In this document: in pieces, positions 1 through 5,733 of the stretch
Layout: each line of letters starts with the position of its first letter
Numbering within the stretch: position 1 is the stretch's first letter
Source of the DNA: Rhodospirillaceae bacterium
GTDB taxonomy: Bacteria > Pseudomonadota > Alphaproteobacteria > DSM-16000 > Inquilinaceae
Direction: 5' to 3'
Length of the DNA stretch: 10,387 nt
Assembly (NCBI GenBank): GCA_020425485.1
Contig: JAGQRL010000282.1
Span: 1-10,387 of the forward strand
Notes under the pieces: model-generated
The model's database searches: none
The model's input: the letters and a program-made list of their open reading frames with translations, nothing else
What the model was told of the DNA's origin: nothing
Made by a program: the position numbers and the translations under genes

Positions 1-658
1 CTTCCTGGTCGTGGGTGACGACGACAAAGGTGATGCCGGTGTCGTGCTGCAGGCGCTTCAGCTCCATCTGCATGCGCTCGCGCAGTTTCTTGTCCAGTGC
101 CGCCAGGGGCTCGTCCAGCAGCAGCACGCGGGGGCGCTTCACCAGGGCGCGGGCGAGGGCGACGCGCTGGCGCTGGCCGCCGGACAGGTGGTCGGGCCGG
201 CGGTCGGCTTCCGCCGTCAGGTGGGTGGTGGCGAGGATCTCATCGACCCGGCGGCGCCGTTCGGCCGGCGGCACGCGGTCCATTTCCAGCCCGTAGGCGA
301 TGTTCTGGCGCACCGACATGTGCGGGAACAGCGCATAGGACTGGAACATCATGTTGAGCGGCCGCCGGTTGGGGCTGAGATGGGTGATCTCCCGGTCTTC
401 CAGCAGCACGCGGCCGGTGGATGGCGCCTCGAACCCCGCCAGGATGCGCAGCAGCGTGGTCTTGCCGCAGCCGGACGGCCCCAGCAGCGCGAAGAACTCG
501 TTGGGGCGGATCGCCAGCTCCACGCTGTCCAGCGCCGTAACGCCGGGGAACAGCTTGGTGACGCCTTCGATGGTCAGCAGCGGGGCCGCCTCGGCCGTCG
601 GCTTTTCCAGCGACGGCGGGGTGGCGGGTGCGGTCGCCTTGGCGATGTGGGCGGTCAT
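1..658 (-). CDS. potA: PotA-like ABC transporter ATP-binding protein (partial, C-terminus cut by window edge)
   Basis: This is the ATPase that should power the importer encoded by the preceding genes; it acts on the cytoplasmic face of the membrane. About 219 residues are visible, translated by hand from the ATG at 658. Walker A GPSGCGKT is at about residues 60-67, the Q-loop glutamine at 106 ([13 protein letters not shown]), the signature LSGGQRQR at 158-165, Walker B VLLLDEP at 178-184 and the H-loop histidine at 216 (VVTHDQE). The sequence then leaves the window, so the C-terminal TOBE-type domain usual in this ~350-380-residue family cannot be seen. The ATG overlaps the TGA of the upstream permease (ATGA), with GGAG seven bases before it, so translation is probably coupled. 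A ~25-residue Ala/Pro/Thr-rich N-terminal extension precedes the first conserved strand. CUT-type sugar or iron ATPases look similar; the polyamine-type call rests on the operon. Confidence 0.93.
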   Translation of the reverse strand, partial: MTAHIAKATAPATPPSLEKPTAEAAPLLTIEGVTKLFPGVTALDSVELAIRPNEFFALLGPSGCGKTTLLRILAGFEAPSTGRVLLEDREITHLSPNRRPLNMMFQSYALFPHMSVRQNIAYGLEMDRVPPAERRRRVDEILATTHLTAEADRRPDHLSGGQRQRVALARALVKRPRVLLLDEPLAALDKKLRERMQMELKRLQHDTGITFVVVTHDQE

Positions 659-1485
659 GCGTCGGCTCCGATCACACCGCGGTTCATGCGCTGGGCGGTG
701 AACAGCACGGTGAAGCTGACCAGCATGACGATGGTGGCAAGCGCGTTGATTTCCGGCGTCACGCCGAAGCGGATCATCGAGAAGATCTGCATCGGCAGGG
801 TGGTGGAGGACTGGCCGGCACCGGCCGTGAAGAAGGCGATGATGAATTCGTCCACCGACAAGGTGAAGGCCAGCAGGGCAGCCGCCAGCACGCCGGGAAA
901 GATGGCCGGCAGGGTGACGCGGCGGAAGGTGGTGAACTCACCCGCCCCCAGGTCGATGGAGGCTTCCACGATGGCGTAGTCGAAATGCTTCAGCCGGGTG
1001 CGCACCACCGCGCACACGAAGGCGATGTTGAACACCACATGGGCGATCACGATGGTGTGCAGCCCCAGCGTCACCCGCATCAGCGTGAAGAAGCTGAGGA
1101 GCGCGATGGCGAGGATGATGTCCGGGATGATCATCGGCGCGAACAGCACGGCATCGAGCAGGCCGGAGCGGCGCTGCCGCCGTTCCACCGCCAGGGCCAG
1201 CAGGGTGCCCAGCAGGCTGGCGATGAGGGTGGAGGAGACCGCAACGATCAGCGTGTTGAGGGCGGCGCGCTGGATCGCCGTGTTGGCCGCCAGCTCGCCA
1301 TACCAGTGGACGGAAAAGCCGCCCCACGCGGTGGGCAGGCCGGCGCGGTTGAAGGACAGCAGCACCAGCACCGCGATGGGCACGTAGAGGAAGCCGTAGA
1401 CCAGCCACAGGTGGCCGCGCAGCACCCGCAGGCCCACGGGCCGCCGGCGCCGGGCCGGTGCCGGGGGAGCGGTCGCGTCAGCCAT
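655..1485 (-). CDS. potC: PotC/PotI-like ABC transporter permease
   Basis: Inner-membrane permease subunit of the polyamine-type importer, 276 residues, a normal length for PotC/PotI. The hydrophobic segments are at about residues 25-45, 75-100, 110-137, 142-162, 196-222 and 247-265, fitting six membrane helices. The cytoplasmic EAA loop that docks on the ATPase is clear at 174-193: EASIDLG followed by FRRVTLP. The N-terminus is a short Ala/Pro/Arg-rich cytoplasmic stretch. The ATG at 1485 lies eight bases inside the end of the upstream permease gene (ATGGCTGA) and is preceded by an AGGGGG Shine-Dalgarno sequence, and its own stop overlaps the start of the ATPase, so the three genes form one tightly coupled unit. 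PotB/PotC-type permeases also occur in transporters for other amines and small solutes, so the substrate is inferred. Confidence 0.93.
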   Translation of the reverse strand: MADATAPPAPARRRRPVGLRVLRGHLWLVYGFLYVPIAVLVLLSFNRAGLPTAWGGFSVHWYGELAANTAIQRAALNTLIVAVSSTLIASLLGTLLALAVERRQRRSGLLDAVLFAPMIIPDIILAIALLSFFTLMRVTLGLHTIVIAHVVFNIAFVCAVVRTRLKHFDYAIVEASIDLGAGEFTTFRRVTLPAIFPGVLAAALLAFTLSVDEFIIAFFTAGAGQSSTTLPMQIFSMIRFGVTPEINALATIVMLVSFTVLFTAQRMNRGVIGADA

Positions 1486-2332
1486 GGTGTTCCCCCTGGC
1501 TGCGGCTGACCACCAGCGCCTGGGCGAACAACAGCGCCATCATGATGCCGATGAGCAGGAACGAGAGGGCGGAGCCGAACGGCCAGTCCCGCGCCGAGAG
1601 GAACTGGTCGTAGATCAGGTTGCCCACCATCTGCACGCGGCCGCCGCCCAGCAGGTCCGGCGTGACGAAGTTGCCGATGGACAGCACGAACACGAACACC
1701 GCCCCGGCGGCGATGCCGGGCAGGCTGAGCGGCAGGATCACCCGGCGGAAGGTGTCGAACGGGCTGGCGCCAAGGTCGCTGGAGACCTCCCACAGGTCGC
1801 CCGACAGCCGCGACAGCGAGGCGTAGATCGCCAGGATCACGAAGGGCAGGTAGTTGTACACCAGCCCCACCACCACGGTGGCATCGGTGTACAGCATGTT
1901 GATGGGCTCGCCCTCATAGCCCAGCACGCGCAAGCCCTGGTTGAGCAGCCCTTCGCGGTTGAGCAGCACGATCCAGGCATAGGTGCGGATCAGGTAGTTG
2001 GACCAGAAGGGCAGCATCACCAGGAACAGCAGCAGCGGCTGGCGGCGCTTCGGCCCGCGGGCGATGGCGTAGGCGGCCGGATAGCCGATGAGCACGGCGG
2101 CCAGCGTGGCCAGCCCGGCGATCTTGGCACTGGTCAGCAGCACCCCGGCATAGAGCGGATCGAAGGCGCGGGCGAAGTTCTCGAAGGTGAAGGTGTAGAC
2201 GACACCGCCATAGACGCCGCGCTGGAAGAAACTGTCGGCGATGACGATGCCCACGGGCACCAGCATGAACAGCGCCAGCCAGCCAAGGCCGGGGGCGAGG
2301 AACAGCAGGGTGCGGGTACGGGCGGTGCTCAT
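1478..2332 (-). CDS. potB: PotB/PotH-like ABC transporter permease
   Basis: First permease of the polyamine-type importer, 284 residues from the chosen start. Membrane segments are visible at about residues 9-32, 65-90, 99-124, 151-172, 204-226 and 254-277. The stretch LPFWSNYLIRTYAWIVLL at 107-124 is typical of the PotB/PotH branch, and the EAA loop lies at 182-201 (EVSSDLG ... FRRVILP). The ATG at 2332 is preferred because GGAGG sits just upstream, though with a short three-base spacer. An in-frame ATG at 2347 would add MARRP but has no Shine-Dalgarno sequence and would place the GGAGG inside the gene. It pairs with the PotC-like permease as a heterodimer (family knowledge). A 120-bp gap with a hairpin separates it from the binding-protein gene. 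Confidence 0.92.
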   Translation of the reverse strand: MSTARTRTLLFLAPGLGWLALFMLVPVGIVIADSFFQRGVYGGVVYTFTFENFARAFDPLYAGVLLTSAKIAGLATLAAVLIGYPAAYAIARGPKRRQPLLLFLVMLPFWSNYLIRTYAWIVLLNREGLLNQGLRVLGYEGEPINMLYTDATVVVGLVYNYLPFVILAIYASLSRLSGDLWEVSSDLGASPFDTFRRVILPLSLPGIAAGAVFVFVLSIGNFVTPDLLGGGRVQMVGNLIYDQFLSARDWPFGSALSFLLIGIMMALLFAQALVVSRSQGEHHG

Positions 2333-2335
2333 CGG

Positions 2336-2340
2336 CCTCC
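2336..2340 (-). promoter_or_regulatory. Shine-Dalgarno sequence deciding the potB-like start
   Basis: GGAGG on the minus strand, three bases before the ATG at 2332. It favours this start over the ATG at 2347, which has no comparable signal. The short spacer is suboptimal, so initiation may be moderate. Confidence 0.5.
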
Positions 2341-2396
2341 GGGCCATCCGGGATCGGTGACGGCAGGGAACAACTCAGAACTTTTTAGCAAGAAAG

Positions 2397-2426
2397 GACC
2401 GGGTGGCGAGGGGGTGCCACCCGGTC
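2397..2426 (-). terminator. Intra-operon hairpin, attenuator or partial terminator between binding-protein and permease genes
   Basis: Perfect 11-bp inverted repeat: GACCGGGTGGC at 2397-2407 and GCCACCCGGTC at 2416-2426, with an 8-base loop. It starts 26 bases after the stop codon of the binding-protein gene. In the minus-strand transcript the stem is followed by CTTTCTT, which is U-rich but not a full U-tract. It therefore fits a leaky terminator or a 3'-end-protecting stem that leaves more mRNA for the binding protein than for the permeases. The function is inferred; the repeat is seen directly. Confidence 0.65.
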
Positions 2427-2452
2427 TCCCAGGGCGGGAGGGAGGCGATGCC

Positions 2453-3499
2453 TCACTGGGCCGCCATGATCTCCGTCACCGCGCGGGTGTAGTCCCGCTG
2501 GGCTTCGCCGAGGTCGCGGAGCTGCTCCATCGCCAGCAATTCGGCGGGCGTCATGCCGAGATTGGGGAAGGCTTCCACCAGTGCGGGGTCAAGCCCAGCC
2601 ATGGCCGCTTCGTTGGGCACCTTGTAGAGGATGTTTTCCGCCACCCAGCGGTGATTGTCGGCATCCAGCACGAAGTCGAGGAAGGCGTGGGCGGCTTCCT
2701 GGTTTTCCGAGCTGGCCATGATCACCATGGTGTCGACCCACAGGTCCGAGCCTTCCTCGGGCACCACGAACAGGATGTTGGGATCTTCCGCCGTGCCGTA
2801 GTTGCACCAGCCGTCCCAGGCATGGGCGAGCGAGGCTTCGCCGGACACCAGGCGGGAGTAGAAGGTGGTGTCGTCGAAGGCCAGCAGGGTGTCGGTGGCG
2901 GAAATCAGCAGGTCGCGCGCTTCGTCGATATGCGCGGGATCGGTGTCGTTCACCGAATAGCCCAGCGCCAGCAGCCCGGCGGCCATCAGCCAGCGGTCGG
3001 TGGACAGCATGGTGACCTCGCCGGCCAGGCTTTCCGGCGGGTCGAGCAGGTCGTCCCAGCTCGTCGGCGCTTCGTCCACCAGATCGGCGCGGTAGCACAA
3101 GCCGGTGGTGCCCCAGGCATAGGGCATGGAGAAGGTGTTGCCGGGGTCGTATTCCAGGTTCTGGGCTTCGGCGTACAGGTTGGCGGCGTTGGGGATCAGG
3201 TCGTGGTTCAGCTCCGCCGTCAGGCCCAGCGCGTGCAGCGCTTCGGCGAAGGGGGAGGAGACGAACACCACATCGAACCCTTGGCCGCCGCCGGCCACCA
3301 GGCGGCCCATGATCTCCTCGTTGGTGGCGTGGACGGACAGCTCCGCCTCGATGCCCGTGGCCTCGGTGAACCGGTCCAGCAGGTCTTCCGGCATGTAGCC
3401 GTCCCAGTTGGAGATGACCAGCGACTGGGCCGCCGCCGGGCCGCCGAAGGCCAGCGTTAGAAGGGCCGTGCCCGCCAGCGCGCGCGTGATCTGTGCCAT
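2453..3499 (-). CDS. potD: PotD/PotF-like periplasmic polyamine-type substrate-binding protein
   Basis: Periplasmic binding protein that delivers substrate to the PotB/PotC-like permeases; 348 residues, the usual PotD/PotF length. A Sec signal peptide is clear (hydrophobic core about residues 8-20, cleavage likely after PAAA at 24). The mature protein begins SLVISNWDGYMPEDLLDRF, the family opening. Residues that match polyamine contacts of E. coli PotD, recalled from the literature, are W32 and Y35, W254 and D256 (LWVDTMVI) and Y292 (ILYKVPN). The PotD glutamate near LGYS appears replaced by W170, so the exact ligand is uncertain. C135 and C232 are the only cysteines and could form a disulphide. 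The ATG at 3499 has GGGAG eight bases upstream. First gene of the operon, divergent from a GntR-type regulator. Confidence 0.92.
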   Translation of the reverse strand: MAQITRALAGTALLTLAFGGPAAAQSLVISNWDGYMPEDLLDRFTEATGIEAELSVHATNEEIMGRLVAGGGQGFDVVFVSSPFAEALHALGLTAELNHDLIPNAANLYAEAQNLEYDPGNTFSMPYAWGTTGLCYRADLVDEAPTSWDDLLDPPESLAGEVTMLSTDRWLMAAGLLALGYSVNDTDPAHIDEARDLLISATDTLLAFDDTTFYSRLVSGEASLAHAWDGWCNYGTAEDPNILFVVPEEGSDLWVDTMVIMASSENQEAAHAFLDFVLDADNHRWVAENILYKVPNEAAMAGLDPALVEAFPNLGMTPAELLAMEQLRDLGEAQRDYTRAVTEIMAAQ

Positions 3500-3526
3500 T
3501 GCCGAAACTCCCTGTTGGCGATGCCG

Positions 3527-3559
3527 CCGGGACCGTTTTCGGGGGCGCCAAGGTCCCGG
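3527..3559 (-). promoter_or_regulatory. Inverted repeat in the leader of the potD-like gene
   Basis: Perfect 8-bp inverted repeat, CCGGGACC at 3527-3534 and GGTCCCGG at 3552-3559, separated by 17 bases. It would form a hairpin in the 5' untranslated region of the binding-protein mRNA, ending about 14 bases before the Shine-Dalgarno sequence. It could equally be an operator for the divergent regulator. The role is inferred. Confidence 0.4.
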
Positions 3560-3562
3560 TCA

Positions 3563-3614
3563 TTGTCTCCGGTCGAGCATGGGGTCTATGGTATTTTATT
3601 GTCAATCCGTACAT
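3563..3614. promoter_or_regulatory. Candidate divergent promoters and operator region for the pot-like operon and its regulator
   Basis: This is the AT-richest patch between the divergent genes. On the minus strand TTGACA (3605-3600) is a perfect -35 hexamer, with only a weak -10 (CATGCT, 3581-3576) 18 bases later. On the plus strand TTGTCT (3563-3568) and TATGGT (3587-3592) are spaced 18 bases apart, facing the regulator. The two would overlap, so one bound regulator could block both. A weak TGT-N8-ACA symmetry (3600-3613) covers the minus-strand -35. Hexamer matches only; no start site is known. Confidence 0.35.
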
Positions 3615-3648
3615 CTGCTGCCCCGTGCCGCAGCGAGCCCGCGAGAGC

Positions 3649-4602
3649 ATGCCGAGCGCCAGCCTGCCGCCGCGCCAAAGCCACCTGGATCTGGCCGACC
3701 GCCTGGTGGACGAGATCCGCCAGGCCGGCACGCGCATCGGCGACCATCTGCCCGAACAGTGGGTGGCCTCGCGCTGTGCGGTGTCCCGCACCCTGGCGCG
3801 GGCGGCGCTGGGCGTGCTGGAAGGCGAGGGGGCGGTGGCCTTCCGCCCCGGCCGCGGCTACGTGCTCAGCGCCGATCCGGTGGCGCTGCGCGAGGCGCGC
3901 TCCCAGTCCGGCGCGCAATCCGGCGCCGGGGAGGACCTGCGCACCCGCATCCTGCGCGACCGGGTGGCCCGCCGGCTGTCGGAACAGGTGACCATCCCGG
4001 AACTGATGCGCCGCTACGGCGAAGCGCGCCCGCCGGTGGCAAAAACCCTGGCGCGGCTGGCCGAAGACCGGCTGGTGGAGCGCGGTGCCGGCCAGCGCTG
4101 GCACTTCCGGCCGATGCTGGACGGCCCGTCGGCGCTGGCGGACAGCTACCGCTACCGCCTGCTGGCCGAACCGGCCTGCCTGCTGGAGCCCGGCTTCACC
4201 GCCGACCGGCCGCGCCTGGCCGACTTGCGCGCGCGCATGGACCAGCTTCTGCTCGCCGCCGATGCGGGCTTCGACACCGCCCTGTTCGACGAAGTGGACC
4301 GGGCCTTCCACGAAACCCTGGCGGAAGGCTGTGCCAACCGCTTCCTGCGCTCAGACCTGCTGGACCACCTGAAGATGCGCCGCGCCCCCAGCTTCCAAAG
4401 CCCGGCACCGGTGAACCGGCTGCGCGAATCGACCCGCGAGCACCTGCGTGTGCTGGAACAGGTGGAACGCGGGCGCATGGAGGCGGCGGCCGACCTGATG
4501 CGCGTGCACCTGCAGCTCAGCCAGCCGAGCTGGCCCACGCTGTCGGTGCGCGGGGCACCGCCGCTGGTGGGCCCCAGCGGCGCCCCGCGCGGCCTGCGCT
4601 GA
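3649..4602 (+). CDS. GntR-family regulator with tandem winged-helix domains and an FCD domain
   Basis: Cytoplasmic transcription factor of 317 residues, probably controlling the divergent polyamine-type operon. Residues 12-75 form a GntR-like winged helix (recognition region VASRCAVSRTLARAALGVLE, wing RPGRGYVL). Residues 96-156 look like a second winged helix (TIPELMRRYG, then VAKTLARLAEDRLVERGAG). Residues 163-290 match an all-helical FCD ligand-binding domain, with D217, H221, H265 and H287 placed like the usual metal ligands. Typical FadR/FCD proteins have one winged helix and about 220-250 residues, so this one carries an additional DNA-binding-like module. The ATG at 3649 has only a weak GCGAGAG upstream. 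The frame is open back to 3493, but those extra 52 codons cross the promoter region and the start of the neighbouring gene, so they were rejected. An in-frame GTG at 3625 is the main alternative. The effector is unknown. Confidence 0.85.
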   Translation: MPSASLPPRQSHLDLADRLVDEIRQAGTRIGDHLPEQWVASRCAVSRTLARAALGVLEGEGAVAFRPGRGYVLSADPVALREARSQSGAQSGAGEDLRTRILRDRVARRLSEQVTIPELMRRYGEARPPVAKTLARLAEDRLVERGAGQRWHFRPMLDGPSALADSYRYRLLAEPACLLEPGFTADRPRLADLRARMDQLLLAADAGFDTALFDEVDRAFHETLAEGCANRFLRSDLLDHLKMRRAPSFQSPAPVNRLRESTREHLRVLEQVERGRMEAAADLMRVHLQLSQPSWPTLSVRGAPPLVGPSGAPRGLR

Positions 4603-4629
4603 CGAGGAAAGCTGGCCGGCGCCTGACGG

Positions 4630-5091
4630 CTACGCGGTGGGATCGGCCAGGGGATCGTCCAGGGGGCCGCCCAACGCCGAAATGAGCGCGTGGCGAAGCA
4701 CTGCATGTTCCCGCTCGGCAACGCCCGCCATCGCCGCGGCCCTGGTGGTGACTTCGTCGTCATAGGCGATCGGTGGTGCAAACAGCGCGCCGGGGGCCGC
4801 GAACTGGCTGTCGGTGAAATCGATGCGCAGATCGCTGAAGCGATTGTAGTAGTGCCAGGCATCGCCAAGGCGGGTGCGCAGGATCTGCCCGCCGAAAAGA
4901 TCGAAGATCACCGCGGCGGTCACATTGCATTGCCCGCGTGCGGGGTTCTCAGGCAGCCATTGGGCGGCGGTCTGCCGCGACCAGGCGCCGTGCAGGGCGC
5001 ACCGGATTGCCGTTTCGTCGGGGGGCGGCGGCAGGGGTGGCGGCAAGGGTGGCAGACGGGGCGCTGCCGGCCCGCTCAGGATGCGCTCCAC
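4630..5091 (-). CDS. YunG-like protein of unknown function, possible transglutaminase/papain-like fold
   Basis: Protein of 153 residues. The core (about 36-98) resembles the uncharacterised YunG family as I recall it: AWSRQTAAQWLPENPARGQC, then FGGQILR, HYYNRF, and RIDFTDSQF. GQC at 53-55 followed by V57-T58-A59 is like the GQC active-site motif of transglutaminases, and H80 and D91-F-T93 could complete a Cys-His-Asp arrangement. That reading is inference, and the spacing is shorter than in classical transglutaminases. No signal peptide or membrane segment is seen. The N-terminus is a polyproline run (residues 11-24). The start is GTG at 5091, sixteen bases inside the end of mntR, so the two genes are probably cotranscribed and coupled; the Shine-Dalgarno sequence is weak. 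It converges on the GntR-type gene with a 27-bp gap. No link to metal handling is established. Confidence 0.75.
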   Translation of the reverse strand: MERILSGPAAPRLPPLPPPLPPPPDETAIRCALHGAWSRQTAAQWLPENPARGQCNVTAAVIFDLFGGQILRTRLGDAWHYYNRFSDLRIDFTDSQFAAPGALFAPPIAYDDEVTTRAAAMAGVAEREHAVLRHALISALGGPLDDPLADPTA

Positions 5092-5540
5092 GCCTTCAGG
5101 TGGCGCTCGAAGGCCGCCAGCGTCTCCTCGCTCACATGGTGCTCCATGCCCTCGGCATCGGCCGCGGCCACGTCGTGCTCCACGCCCAGGGCCAGGAGGA
5201 AGGTGAACACCAGCCGGTGGCGCTCGCGGCAGCGCACGGCCAGCTCGCGCCCCTTGTCGGTGAGGAAGATGGCGCGATAGGGCTTGGAGGTTACGTAGCC
5301 GTGGCGTTCCAGGCGCTTCACCGTGCTGTTGACGGTGGCGGCGGTAACCCCGAAGCGTTCCGACAGGTCGACCGCACGCGCCTCGCCCTCGCCGTCGATC
5401 AGGTCGGCGATCATCTCCACATAGTCTTCCAGCACCTCGGTGGCATGCGCTTCGCGCAGCCGCGCGAACATCTGGGCATGCACCTCGGCGGGCGGCAGAT
5501 CGTCGCCCGGATGCTGGTGGGCGTCTTGCTGATCGTTCAC
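5076..5540 (-). CDS. mntR: MntR, manganese-dependent DtxR-family transcriptional repressor
   Basis: Metal-sensing repressor of 154 residues, expected to bind DNA when loaded with Mn2+ and repress the divergent importer. Residues 53-82 are the winged helix (VDLSERFGVTAATVNSTVKRL), followed by the wing (YRAIFLTDKG). The dimerisation part contains RERHRLV and the hallmark DAEGMEHHVSEETL. Positions corresponding to the manganese ligands of Bacillus MntR are all present: D39, E42, H108, E130, E133 and H134. The N-terminal extension of about 30 residues is like that of proteobacterial MntR. There is no C-terminal SH3-like domain, as expected for MntR rather than DtxR/IdeR. The start is GTG at 5540 with a strong GGAGG nine bases upstream. 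It overlaps the downstream YunG-like gene by 16 bases. The palindrome at 5642-5661 is its likely operator. Confidence 0.93.
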   Translation of the reverse strand: MNDQQDAHQHPGDDLPPAEVHAQMFARLREAHATEVLEDYVEMIADLIDGEGEARAVDLSERFGVTAATVNSTVKRLERHGYVTSKPYRAIFLTDKGRELAVRCRERHRLVFTFLLALGVEHDVAAADAEGMEHHVSEETLAAFERHLKAWSAS

Positions 5541-5617
5541 GGCGCGGGGCCTCCGATCCGGTGGAACCGGCGGGTCTCTGTCACATGGGCCATGGCACGC
5601 TATCCGCGCAAGCCTGT

Positions 5618-5643
5618 TTGCCAGAGAAAGCAGGGTTTGGCAA
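5618..5643. repeat. Inverted repeat TTGCCA-N14-TGGCAA in the mntR-mntA intergenic region
   Basis: Perfect 6-bp arms at 5618-5623 and 5638-5643 separated by 14 bases. The right arm touches the left edge of the MntR-box-like palindrome. It could be a second regulator site acting on the mntR promoter, or chance. No known motif is assigned. Confidence 0.3.
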
Positions 5644-5661
5644 TTTAGCCTTGACTAACTT
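5642..5661. promoter_or_regulatory. Probable MntR operator (MntR box)
   Basis: Imperfect 20-bp palindrome centred at 5651/5652 with seven matching base pairs of ten; half sites AATTTAGCC and, read on the other strand, AAGTTAGTC. It resembles the E. coli MntR box (half site AAACATAGC, recalled) in its AA..TAG core and overall length. It overlaps the TTGACT -35 element of the importer operon, an ideal place for repression, and lies between mntR and the importer. Confidence 0.65.
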
Positions 5662-5679
5662 TCTGTGCCATACGACTAT
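5651..5679 (+). promoter_or_regulatory. Candidate sigma-70 promoter of the manganese importer operon
   Basis: The -35 TTGACT (5651-5656) matches consensus in five of six bases. Seventeen bases later GACTAT (5674-5679) matches the -10 in three of six. This would place the start near 5686 and give a leader of about 48 bases. The weak -10 makes the exact hexamer uncertain. Confidence 0.5.
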
Positions 5680-5705
5680 CCTTGAGGCCGGACATACCAA
5701 GAGTG

Positions 5706-5724
5706 TCACATCTTTGTAATGTGA
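5706..5724. promoter_or_regulatory. Palindrome TCACAT-N7-ATGTGA touching the mntA ribosome-binding site
   Basis: Perfect 6-bp arms (5706-5711 and 5719-5724) around CTTTGTA. The right arm ends in the first bases of GAGGG, the Shine-Dalgarno sequence of the following gene, so it could be a regulator site downstream of the promoter or an mRNA hairpin that weakens translation. The arms are CRP-like half sites in the reversed order (TCACA...TGTGA), so a classical CRP/FNR box is not claimed. Confidence 0.45.
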
Positions 5725-5733
5725 GGGTGGCCT

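Noticed and set aside
1484..3460. 658-codon open frame on the plus strand opposite the potB- and potD-like genes
   Set aside because: Its product is rich in H, Q, R and G with no recognisable motif. It is an antisense shadow of GC-rich coding sequence; the minus-strand genes have clear domains.
3493..3648. N-terminal extension of the GntR-type regulator back to 3493
   Set aside because: The extra 52 codons overlap the start of the divergent gene and the AT-rich promoter region, and the added residues do not resemble any part of the family.
4603..4629. Intrinsic terminator between the converging regulator and YunG-like genes
   Set aside because: Only a 4-bp stem can be drawn in the 27-bp gap and there is no T-run.
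5706..5724. CRP/FNR binding site
   Set aside because: The half sites are in the opposite order (TCACAT...ATGTGA) from the TGTGA-N6-TCACA consensus.
5541..5733. Manganese riboswitch (yybP-ykoY type) or a small RNA upstream of mntA
   Set aside because: The predicted leader is only about 48 bases, and I could not see the paired structure of that riboswitch; the DNA palindromes explain the region better.
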